Of a DNA stretch of 37,304 nt, positions 14,094 through 21,534 are shown piece after piece. Source of the DNA: UBA6902 sp964393845. GTDB lineage: Bacteria; Nitrospirota; Thermodesulfovibrionia; UBA6902. Made by a program: the position numbers and the translations under genes. The notes beneath the pieces were generated by a model. It was not told the origin of the DNA. It did not search any database and saw only the letters and a list, made by a program, of their open reading frames with translations. The stretch covers positions 1-37,304 of the forward strand of contig CAYMUX010000017.1 in NCBI GenBank assembly GCA_964393845.1. Reading direction: 5' to 3'. Every line of letters begins with the position of its first letter. The first letter of the stretch is position 1.

Positions 14094-15707
14094 ATGAAAA
14101 AGAATTTTCTCTGGCGTGTAACGTTAATTATAGCAGCAACACTGCTGTCGATAATATTCTACCTGCCTTCAACTACTTTCAAAGAATCATTGCCCGATTG
14201 GCTGCAGAAATACGGTATTGTGCTGGGTCTTGATTTGCAGGGTGGAGTGCATCTTGTTTATGAAGTTGAAATGGATAAAGCAGTGGATGTTACTATTGAA
14301 AGAATTGCATCGAGCCTGAATAATATTTTTAATGAGAAAAAGATAACGGCAAAGGCCGGAAAAGAAAATTCTGATATAATCGTAACGTCTGATGACAGTA
14401 AGATAGTTGATACGGTTTCAAAAGAATTTCCAACCTTAAAGTTGAGCTCCCAGTCCAATGGGAAACTTGTATACAAGCTCGATGCCAGGGAGATTGACAG
14501 GATAAAAGATTTTTCTGTTAACCAGGCGCTGGAGACGATCAGGAACAGGGTCGATCAGTTTGGTGTTGCCGAGCCTACAATCCACAGGCAGTCCGATAAT
14601 GAAATAGTTATCCAGTTGCCGGGGGTGAAAGATACCAAGCGCGCAATCGATCTTGTTGGAAAAACGGCAATCCTCCAATTCAAGCTCCTCGACGAAGAAT
14701 CACCATTTGCCGCACAGCTTCCCGGCGCTATTGCTTTTGATAAAGAGGAAGAAGTCTTACAACAGTTTGCGGCCCAAATCCCTGAAGGAGACGAGATACT
14801 TTTTGGAAGGGAACTTAACAAGGAAACCGGAGTGGAGACTAAACGGGTTTACCTGATGAAAAAGCATTCACTCATGACCGGGGAGTTTATTACAGAGGCG
14901 CGGGTCAGCATTGATGAAAGATACAATGAGCCTTATGTTTCAATGGTATTTGATGCTACGGGCGCAAAGCTGTTTGAGCAGATTACCGCTAATAATGTAA
15001 AAAAACGTCTCGCAATAATCCTTGACAATAATGTATATTCGGCCCCTGTGATACAGGACAAAATCGCCGGCGGCAATGCCCAGATAACCGGATCATTTGG
15101 AATGCAGGAAGCCAAGGACCTTGCCATCATTCTTAGGTCGGGCTCTCTTCCTGCTCCCCTGAAAATGCTTCAGAATGTTACAGTCGGCCCCTCTCTTGGG
15201 AGAGACTCCATAAACGCAGGAATAAATGCCGGCATAGTCGCTGCAGTGCTTGTTATAGTGTTTATGATTGTATATTACAAGCTTTCAGGCGTGATTGCGG
15301 ATTTTGCCATGGCGCTTAATATCCTCTATCTTCTCGGCGTACTGTCGGCATTTAATGCGACGCTGACGCTGCCGGGTATAGCAGGGATAATCCTTGCCAT
15401 AGGGATGGCGGTTGACAGTAATGTTCTTATGTTCGAGAGGATGCGCGAGGAGCTCAGGCTCGGCAAGACACCAAGATCTGCTATAGATTCAGGATATGAC
15501 AAGGCATTCTGGACCATCTTCGACTCTCACGTGACAACCCTCATTGTCGCGGTAGTCCTTTTTCAATTCGGGACAGGACCCATAAAAGGTTTTGCCGTGA
15601 CCCTTGGGGTGGGTGTCTTCATTAATCTCTTTACGGCCCTTATTGGTACAAAGACGGTCTTTGATTTAATATCTTCCAGAAGGGAAATGAAAAAGCTCAG
15701 CATATGA
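14094..15707 (+). CDS. secD: Protein translocase subunit SecD
   Basis: A 537-residue SecD of the RND superfamily, which uses the proton motive force to pull proteins across the inner membrane. It has membrane helix 1 at about 8-25, then the GLDLQGGVHLVYEV motif (about 44-57) that opens the large periplasmic P1 domain, with IRNRVDQFGVAEPTI (about 145-159) at the repeat in P1. The last five helices run from about 375 to 530 and include MAVDSNVLMFERMREE, carrying the conserved Asp thought to lie on the proton path. Length is normal for a separate SecD. It overlaps secF by 4 bp. Confidence 0.97.
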   Translation: MKKNFLWRVTLIIAATLLSIIFYLPSTTFKESLPDWLQKYGIVLGLDLQGGVHLVYEVEMDKAVDVTIERIASSLNNIFNEKKITAKAGKENSDIIVTSDDSKIVDTVSKEFPTLKLSSQSNGKLVYKLDAREIDRIKDFSVNQALETIRNRVDQFGVAEPTIHRQSDNEIVIQLPGVKDTKRAIDLVGKTAILQFKLLDEESPFAAQLPGAIAFDKEEEVLQQFAAQIPEGDEILFGRELNKETGVETKRVYLMKKHSLMTGEFITEARVSIDERYNEPYVSMVFDATGAKLFEQITANNVKKRLAIILDNNVYSAPVIQDKIAGGNAQITGSFGMQEAKDLAIILRSGSLPAPLKMLQNVTVGPSLGRDSINAGINAGIVAAVLVIVFMIVYYKLSGVIADFAMALNILYLLGVLSAFNATLTLPGIAGIILAIGMAVDSNVLMFERMREELRLGKTPRSAIDSGYDKAFWTIFDSHVTTLIVAVVLFQFGTGPIKGFAVTLGVGVFINLFTALIGTKTVFDLISSRREMKKLSI

Positions 15708-16615
15708 TTGAACTACTAAAAAATACAAAAATTGATTTTATGGGCAAGATGTACTATGCCCTCGCTTTTACAGCCGTCCTGTCGGCCATCGGACTGCTGA
15801 CAGTCGTCCAGATATCAAGGGGCGCAGCCAACCTGGGGATTGATTTTGCCGGGGGCACAGCCGTTCAGATTAAATTCAATGAGCGTGTTCCTCTCCAGGA
15901 TGTGAGACATGCATTAATGAAAGGCGGGATAACCAATTTTGAGCTCCAGGATCTTCCCAGCGAAAACAAGATTCTCATTAGCGCAAAAAAGGGGGAGGAG
16001 AATATAGGAGATCTTTCCAGGAGAATGATATCGGCTCTCTCACTGAAATATTCCGAGAGCAGCATGGTTATAGATTCCAGTACTGAAATTGGCCCCAAGG
16101 TAGGAAAGCAGTTGAGGACCGACGCATTGTGGGCGGTCATAGCGGCAATTATAGGGATACTCATTTACATAACTTTCAGGTTCCAGTTCAGATTCGGTAT
16201 AGGGGCCACTATTGCAACGTTTCATGATGTGCTTGCTGTCCTCGCCATCTTCTATTTATTGGGTAAAGAGATAAATCTCACAATCGTAAGCGCGCTTCTC
16301 ATGATCGCCGGATACTCCTTAACTGATACCGTGGTTGTCTTTGACAGAATAAGGGAGAATTTAAGAAGCAGATTCAAAAAATCTACAAGTGACGTTATTA
16401 ATGACAGCATAAATGAGGTGCTTTCAAGGACCATTATTACTTCATTAACTACTTTATTTTCGGCAGTCGCCCTTTTTATTTTCGGCGGCGAGGTAATTCA
16501 TGATTTTGCCTTTGCTATCATGCTTGGGATAATAGTCGGCACTTATTCTTCCATATTCGTGGCAAGTCCTGTAGTATTGCTTCTGGGCAAAGATAAGGCT
16601 TTCGGGAAAAAGTAA
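15704..16615 (+). CDS. secF: Protein translocase subunit SecF
   Basis: A 303-residue SecF, the partner of SecD. Helix 1 (about 15-35) is followed by LGIDFAGGTAVQIKF (about 44-58), the SecF P1 signature. Five helices from about 138 onward include GYSLTDTVVVFDRIREN, the conserved SecF motif, and the protein ends shortly after the sixth helix. The ATG overlaps the secD stop (ATGA arrangement), indicating coupling and equal dosage. An 83-bp gap with no clear terminator precedes recJ. Confidence 0.97.
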   Translation: MIELLKNTKIDFMGKMYYALAFTAVLSAIGLLTVVQISRGAANLGIDFAGGTAVQIKFNERVPLQDVRHALMKGGITNFELQDLPSENKILISAKKGEENIGDLSRRMISALSLKYSESSMVIDSSTEIGPKVGKQLRTDALWAVIAAIIGILIYITFRFQFRFGIGATIATFHDVLAVLAIFYLLGKEINLTIVSALLMIAGYSLTDTVVVFDRIRENLRSRFKKSTSDVINDSINEVLSRTIITSLTTLFSAVALFIFGGEVIHDFAFAIMLGIIVGTYSSIFVASPVVLLLGKDKAFGKK

Positions 16616-16698
16616 AAATCAAAGATTAAATATCAAATTTAAGGAAGAATTATTTTTCATAAAGAACGATCCATAATTTTACTTTTTAATTTTTCTCA

Positions 16699-18393
16699 AT
16701 GCATCGTAACTGGCTTGTAAGCAAAACCAATCAGGAATTCCTGGCTTATCTTTCAAGTAAAGTCTCCATATCGCCTGTACTTGCCCAGGTGCTTGTAAAC
16801 CGGGGTATAAAAGACGCTGAATCGATAACGGACTTTCTCTATCCTTCACTCAACAATATCCATGACCCTTTTCTGATGCCGGATATGAGAAAAGCAGTTG
16901 ACAGACTGAAGGCTGCCGTTGACAGGGATGAAAGGGTATTTGTACACGGTGATTATGATGCGGACGGCGTAACAGCTACAGCTCTTCTCGTATCTGCTCT
17001 CAGAAAATTAGGATTAAAGACCTCCTATCACATCCCCAACAGGATAACTGAAGGATACGGTATAAGTAACACAGGCATACAAAAGGCCAAGGGATGGAAT
17101 GCAGACCTGATCATTACTGCTGATTGCGGTATCAGTGCAGAGACCCAGGTAGCAACCGCCCTCTCAATGGGAATGGATGTAATAGTGACGGACCACCATG
17201 AGCCTCCCGATAAACTGCCTGAAGCAGCGGCAGTGGTCGATCCTCATAGAAAAGACTCAGCGTATCCTTTTAAATATCTGGCCGGGGTAGGGGTCGCGTT
17301 TAAATTAATTCAGGCGCTTTATCAGGATTTACGAATTGCGGATTACGAGTTGAGGGTTGAAGAGCTTCTTGACCTGGTGGCCCTTGGAACGATTGCCGAC
17401 TCCGTTCCTCTTGTGGGAGAAAACAGGATTTTGGTTACTTGCGGGCTTAAAAGAATTAATGACAGTCTTGCCAGTACCGGCATTCAAGCATTAAAAGAAG
17501 TTTCCGGTGTAAACGGGACGAGCCGTGCGGGTTCGCTTTCTTACAGCTTAATTCCGAGGATTAATGCTGCCGGCAGGCTTGATGACGCGGGTGTAGTTGT
17601 AGAGCTTTTTCTGACGGATGATGAAGCAAAGGCTGAAGGGATTGCGCTTCTTCTCGATCAGCAGAATAAAAAAAGGAAGAAGATTGAAGCAGATGTATTG
17701 AAAGCAGCGCTTGATATGATAGATCCGGATGATCCGGATAGTGCGATTGTTCTCTCATCACCTGAATGGCATCCTGGAGTTATCGGCATTGTCGCATCGC
17801 GGCTGGTAGATATGTTTTACAGGCCCGTGTTTCTTTTCTCAGTAAAAGATTCTATTGCCAAAGGCTCTGCAAGGGGGGTCCCTCCGTTTCATCTCTACAG
17901 GGCAATTGCCGAGTGCTCGGACTTATTGCTGGGCTATGGAGGTCATCGTCAGGCCGCAGGTCTCAGACTTGATCTTAAAAATCTGCCTGCTTTTCGGAGT
18001 AGGATGAATAAGATAGTTGAAAGAAATCTCAGTGCGGAAGATTTGATTCCTGTGCTGGAAATAGACGCTGCCATAAAGTTTTCCGATTTAAGTCTTGACC
18101 TGATAAAAGAATTGACCCTCCTTGAACCATACGGTGATTCAAATAAACAACCTGTGTTAGGCGCAAAGGGCATAGAGGTTGTAAGTCAAAAAATCGTAGG
18201 CAACAATCATCTTAAAATGCAGCTTAAGCAGGAGAATCTCAATATCGATACAATCGGCTTCAGTATGGGAAATCAGTTAGATAAGATGGGACCTGCTTCC
18301 TCATTCGATATCGCCTTTAACCTATGCATGAATGAATGGAACGGCTCCAAAAATCTCCAGCTTAACCTCAAGGCGATCAGGCCGTCCTCTTGA
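16699..18393 (+). CDS. recJ: Single-stranded-DNA-specific exonuclease RecJ
   Basis: A 564-residue RecJ of normal length. The DHH phosphoesterase motifs are visible: HGDYDADGVTATALL (motif I, 83-97), ITADCGIS (motif II), and VTDHHEPPD with the DHH triad (motif III). LVALGTIADSVPL (motif IV) follows. The DHHA1 region carries GSARGV and GGHRQAAGL, and the C-terminal OB-like domain ends the protein. RecJ is a 5'-3' single-strand exonuclease in recombination and base-excision/mismatch repair. The start is ATG 16699 without a strong ribosome-binding site. It follows secF here, so it may be co-transcribed. Confidence 0.97.
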   Translation: MHRNWLVSKTNQEFLAYLSSKVSISPVLAQVLVNRGIKDAESITDFLYPSLNNIHDPFLMPDMRKAVDRLKAAVDRDERVFVHGDYDADGVTATALLVSALRKLGLKTSYHIPNRITEGYGISNTGIQKAKGWNADLIITADCGISAETQVATALSMGMDVIVTDHHEPPDKLPEAAAVVDPHRKDSAYPFKYLAGVGVAFKLIQALYQDLRIADYELRVEELLDLVALGTIADSVPLVGENRILVTCGLKRINDSLASTGIQALKEVSGVNGTSRAGSLSYSLIPRINAAGRLDDAGVVVELFLTDDEAKAEGIALLLDQQNKKRKKIEADVLKAALDMIDPDDPDSAIVLSSPEWHPGVIGIVASRLVDMFYRPVFLFSVKDSIAKGSARGVPPFHLYRAIAECSDLLLGYGGHRQAAGLRLDLKNLPAFRSRMNKIVERNLSAEDLIPVLEIDAAIKFSDLSLDLIKELTLLEPYGDSNKQPVLGAKGIEVVSQKIVGNNHLKMQLKQENLNIDTIGFSMGNQLDKMGPASSFDIAFNLCMNEWNGSKNLQLNLKAIRPSS

Positions 18394-18416
18394 AATAGTC
18401 CTGTCCCCGTTCCTTA

Positions 18417-18584
18417 TTTTTATCCCCCTCTTTGGTAAAGAGGGGCGAGGGGAGATTTTTTGATTAAATATTTCCATAAAATCCCCCTTAATCCCCCTTT
18501 TCCAAAGGGGGAGGTCATTATGTGTTTGTGAAGATTGCTGTGATATGGAAAATCATGATGTGGTTAAAAAAATTGGGGGAACTC
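18417..18584 (+). repeat. Dispersed intergenic repeat, copy B
   Basis: The second copy of the ~167-bp repeat at 13387-13553, starting 24 bp after the recJ stop and in the same orientation. Both hairpins are kept; in the first, ccctctttggtaaagaggg is fully paired, unlike copy A where one base differs. The 416-bp gap 18394-18809 contains this repeat and the inverted repeat at 18668; nothing else is recognisable in it. Its position directly behind a stop codon, as in copy A, fits a terminator-like or REP-like role. Confidence 0.8.
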
Positions 18585-18667
18585 CCGTACAAATTTATTG
18601 ACTTCTTTGAGTATATATTTTATAGTGCCTGTATCCTGAATAACACGGACGCCGGCTTAATACTGTT

Positions 18668-18698
18668 TATAACAAAAGTAACATTGACTTTTGTTATA
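18668..18698. promoter_or_regulatory. 12-bp inverted repeat, candidate operator of the lipoprotein operon
   Basis: The arms tataacaaaagt (18668-18679) and acttttgttata (18687-18698) are perfect complements around a 7-nt centre. A TTGACT hexamer (18684-18689) overlaps the right half, and a weak -10-like sequence lies 17 bp further on. The repeat is AT-rich and lies 112 bp before the CsgG-like gene. It could be a repressor/activator site or a weak RNA hairpin; the overlap with a -35-like hexamer favours an operator. Confidence 0.45.
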
Positions 18699-18809
18699 TA
18701 GCAGAGTCAAATTCAAAATCAGGCAAGTGTGTCCGTCAAATAATATATTAAGACGTCAATGAAATATCTATTTATGATATATGCCTTAAACAATTAGAGG
18801 AGGAATTCA

Positions 18810-19784
18810 ATGCATAAATACCTGAAACTGTGTTTATATCTTTTCATTTTTGCATTCACAGCATGCGCAACAATGGATAAACCGGAAGTAAAGATTGTTG
18901 AAGAAAAGACACCGCAAGTAAGCAAAACGATCAAACAAAAATCTGAAGTTAAAAAAACTGCTCTTAAGAGAAAAGTAGCAATTGCAAGATTCAGTAATGA
19001 AACAAAATATGGTCAGAGTTTTTTTATTGATAAAAATAATGATCTTATTGGAAAGCAGGCAGTGGATATTTTATCTGCAAAGTTGCTTGAGACAGACAAG
19101 TTTATCCTTTTAGAACGTGCTGATCTTGACAAGATAAATAAAGAATTAGCATTGGAAAATTATTCTCCGTTAAAAAACATGGCTGACTTTCTCATAATTG
19201 GCTCTGTCACCGAATTTGGTCGGAAGGACACAGGGGAAGTTGGTGTTTTCAGCAGAACAAAAAAACAGACGGCTTTTGCAAAAGTTCACATAAGACTCGT
19301 GGATGTATATAGTGGAGAAATTCTTTATTCCGAAGAAGGGGTGGGAGAAGCTTTTTCAGAAACCGGAACTGTTTTTGGCGTTGGTGGTCAGTCAGGATAT
19401 GATTCGACTTTAAACGATAAAGCACTTGAATCAGCTATCACAAATCTTTCATCTAATATTATTGAAAATCTTCTTGACAAGCAGTGGCGCAGCTATATCC
19501 TTGGATATGAGAATAATAATCTTATTATTGCCGGCGGGTTATCCCAGAACATACAGACAGGAGAAATTTTTTCTGTTATGCAGAAAGGCAAAGAAATTAA
19601 AAATCAACAGACAAATACATTCATAACACTTCCGGGAAAAAAGATAGCCAGGATCAAAGTGCTTTCATCATTCGGCAAGAGTCCTAAGGATGAAGTTTCA
19701 TTTTGTGAAATTACTGAAGGGGATCTATCTCATTACATAACAAATAACAGCTTTTCCGACTTATATATAAGCGAAGTCGAATAG
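18810..19784 (+). CDS. CsgG-family outer-membrane-type lipoprotein
   Basis: A 324-residue lipoprotein with lipobox FTAC (Cys19). A Lys/Glu-rich linker (about 25-53) is followed by a CsgG-like domain: KVAIARFSNETKYG (about 55-68), AVDILSAKLLETDKFILLERADLDKI, DFLIIGSVTEFGRK and AKVHIRLVDVYSGEILYSEEG are the strand-helix pattern of that fold. The C-terminal ~100 residues, rich in beta strands, are extra. CsgG is the curli secretion pore, but no csgA/B/E/F is nearby; the linked DUF4810 and DUF799 genes instead match the lipoprotein trio known from Neisseria and other bacteria. A strong AGGAGG ribosome-binding site precedes the ATG. Confidence 0.85.
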   Translation: MHKYLKLCLYLFIFAFTACATMDKPEVKIVEEKTPQVSKTIKQKSEVKKTALKRKVAIARFSNETKYGQSFFIDKNNDLIGKQAVDILSAKLLETDKFILLERADLDKINKELALENYSPLKNMADFLIIGSVTEFGRKDTGEVGVFSRTKKQTAFAKVHIRLVDVYSGEILYSEEGVGEAFSETGTVFGVGGQSGYDSTLNDKALESAITNLSSNIIENLLDKQWRSYILGYENNNLIIAGGLSQNIQTGEIFSVMQKGKEIKNQQTNTFITLPGKKIARIKVLSSFGKSPKDEVSFCEITEGDLSHYITNNSFSDLYISEVE

Positions 19785-19794
19785 GAGGGAATAA

Positions 19795-20109
19795 ATGCAA
19801 AAAATATTTCTTATTGTTTTAACAGGTTGTATGCTGATCACTTTATCATCTTGCGGATATAAGGAAGGAGTTATCCAGCCAGGCGATAAAAGTTATTTAG
19901 TGTTCACAGGAAATACTCAGAACATGCAAGTAATTATTGATAATAATGATCCATTTTCAGCACAGACGAGCGTTGACAATTGGAGCGGAACACACTATCA
20001 AATATCTCCTGGGAAACATATTATTATAATAAAAAAGAGGAATGAAATTGTCTTGCAAAGAGAAATTTTAGTTGGTAACGGTATGACAAAGGAGATTCAG
20101 GTACCATGA
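19795..20109 (+). CDS. Small lipoprotein of unknown function
   Basis: A 104-residue protein with a lipoprotein signal (lipobox LSSC, Cys21). The mature part is predicted to be a small beta sandwich: LVFTGNTQNMQVIIDNND near 38-55, then ISPGKHIIIIKKRNEIVLQREILVGNG by position 75-100. The G-K-H-I-I-I-I-K-K pattern resembles PEGA-like surface domains, but the match is only structural in style. It sits 10 bp after the CsgG-like gene and its stop overlaps the start of the DUF4810 gene by 4 bp, so it belongs to this operon. I do not recognise the family. Confidence 0.7.
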   Translation: MQKIFLIVLTGCMLITLSSCGYKEGVIQPGDKSYLVFTGNTQNMQVIIDNNDPFSAQTSVDNWSGTHYQISPGKHIIIIKKRNEIVLQREILVGNGMTKEIQVP

Positions 20110-20513
20110 AAAAAATTATTTTAATTTCGCTCATGCTGATTTTTGCGTCTATGATAAGTTGTGCAGCTAAGAAAATGTACTACTGGGGGGACTACTCAAC
20201 CACTCTTTATGCTTACAAGAAAGATTCTAACGAAGAATCATTATTGAAACACATGAAGGATCTTGAAAATATAATTGAAGTTTCCAATCGAAAAAATATG
20301 AGAGTCCCCCCAGGCGTTTATGGCGAACTGGGATATTATTACTTAAGGAGCAATAAGACAAAAGAGGCTGTTGGATATTTTAATTTTGAGAAGCAATTAT
20401 ATCCTGAATCAGGGGTTCTGATGGATAGGCTTATTCAAAAAGCTGAAGCAGCGAAGACGATATCAGATGAAGCGGAATCAATAAATCATGCCATAAAGGA
20501 AAGTGAGAAATGA
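20106..20513 (+). CDS. DUF4810 family lipoprotein
   Basis: A 135-residue protein with lipobox ISC (Cys18). The stretch MYYWGDYSTTLYAYKKDSN right after the signal is the hallmark of DUF4810, and VPPGVYGELGYYYLRSNKTKEAVGYFNFE by position 77-105 looks like a TPR-type helix pair. These small periplasmic lipoproteins are nearly always found between a CsgG-like and a DUF799 gene, as here, and are thought to act with them at the outer membrane. Function is unproven. It overlaps both neighbours by 4 bp, showing tight coupling. Confidence 0.85.
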   Translation: MKKIILISLMLIFASMISCAAKKMYYWGDYSTTLYAYKKDSNEESLLKHMKDLENIIEVSNRKNMRVPPGVYGELGYYYLRSNKTKEAVGYFNFEKQLYPESGVLMDRLIQKAEAAKTISDEAESINHAIKESEK

Positions 20514-21217
20514 TTATGAGAGTTATTATATTTAAAAGAAAGATTCAATACGTCATTATCTTTACATTAATGAGCCTTTCCTTGCTCTTGTCAGCGTGTG
20601 GGCCTAAGATGGTCACAAAAGGAGAAAAATTCCCGCTCTTATATCAAGAATCTCCAAGCGCAATTCTTGTTCTACCGCCTATTAATCAAACAACCGCTGC
20701 TAATGCAAAAGAATATTATTCAACAACAATACAGGAGCCATTATCTTTTACAGGATACTATGTTTTCCCGTACGAAGTAACAGCAGATATTTTAAAAATG
20801 GAAGGGATTTATGATGCTGAATTGTTAACAAATGTTCCTTTGCCGAAATTCCGCGAGTATTTCGGTGCAGATGCTGTTCTATTTACTACTATCAAGAAAT
20901 GGGATTTAAGTTATATCGTTATATCATCGAAATTAACAATATCAGTCGATTGTCAACTAAAGTCAACTCATAGTGACCAGGTTCTATGGGAATACAATGG
21001 AACTGTCGTTGTTGATTTGTCCGGGGGAAACTCCGGAGGCGGCATAGCCGACTTGATTGTAAAGACAATTGTTACGGCAATTAATACTGCTGTGGCGGAC
21101 TATGTTCCATATGCACGTTTAGCAAATTATAATGCATTAAGCTCAATGCCATATGGAAAATATCACGGACAATTTAAACAGGATAGAGACCAAAAATTTA
21201 TAGAACAAAATAAATAA
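20510..21217 (+). CDS. DUF799 (GNA1162-like) lipoprotein
   Basis: A 235-residue lipoprotein with a long signal and lipobox LSAC (about Cys30). The mature domain shows the DUF799 pattern: SAILVLPPINQTTAANAKEYYSTTI by position 49-73, PLSFTGYYVFPYEVT, and LPKFREYFGADAVLFTTIKKW. The family includes GNA1162, a meningococcal surface lipoprotein whose fold resembles the TolB N-terminal domain. A Gly-rich turn (SGGNSGGGIADLIVK) precedes an amphipathic helix near the C-terminus. It is the last gene of the four-gene operon. ATG 20510 and ATG 20516 are both possible starts; the first overlaps the previous stop. Confidence 0.86.
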   Translation: MIMRVIIFKRKIQYVIIFTLMSLSLLLSACGPKMVTKGEKFPLLYQESPSAILVLPPINQTTAANAKEYYSTTIQEPLSFTGYYVFPYEVTADILKMEGIYDAELLTNVPLPKFREYFGADAVLFTTIKKWDLSYIVISSKLTISVDCQLKSTHSDQVLWEYNGTVVVDLSGGNSGGGIADLIVKTIVTAINTAVADYVPYARLANYNALSSMPYGKYHGQFKQDRDQKFIEQNK

Positions 21218-21356
21218 TAAGGTATTATTCTCTTCTGACAACCTGAGCGCTGCCGGCTTTTACGGCGCACTGGAATTACCAGAATGTAAAAATGATTTCA
21301 TCAGGTAAAGACACTCGGTAATCGTAGCCCCTGAGTTATGGGTATCACGGTAACCC

Positions 21357-21402
21357 TTCGACAAGCTCAGTGTGACAAGCATGTTATGGTGAGCTTGTCG
21401 AA
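21357..21402. repeat. TTCGACAAGCTCA inverted repeat in the relA upstream gap
   Basis: The arms ttcgacaagctca (21357-21369) and tgagcttgtcgaa (21390-21402) are perfect 13-bp complements separated by 20 bp. This palindromic sequence is familiar as a dispersed extragenic repeat in many bacterial genomes. It occupies part of the 317-bp gap 21218-21534 between the DUF799 gene and relA; the rest of the gap holds the relA promoter candidates and nothing else I recognise. It may end the lipoprotein transcript. Confidence 0.6.
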
Positions 21403-21522
21403 CCATAGTGCCTTTAACCCGCGGTTTATTCACGTAACTGAGGAATTACTTTTCCCCTGAAAATTTGTTTGACAATTTGAAATTAACATTTCATAGTTGG
21501 ACAGTATTTAAATCCAGCGTAG

Positions 21523-21528
21523 TATAAT
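21523..21528 (+). promoter_or_regulatory. Consensus -10 element directly before relA
   Basis: TATAAT at 21523-21528 ends six bases before the relA ATG, and no ribosome-binding site is present. Transcription from it would start at or very near the ATG, giving a leaderless message. A matching -35 is not clear (TGGACA lies 19 bp upstream, a long spacing). A second possible promoter begins at a TTGACA around 21469. Tentative. Confidence 0.4.
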
Positions 21529-21534
21529 TATATT

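Noticed and set aside
18810..19784. Curli secretion locus
   Set aside because: Only a CsgG-like domain is present; no CsgA/B-type repeats, CsgE or CsgF are nearby, and the neighbours are DUF4810 and DUF799.
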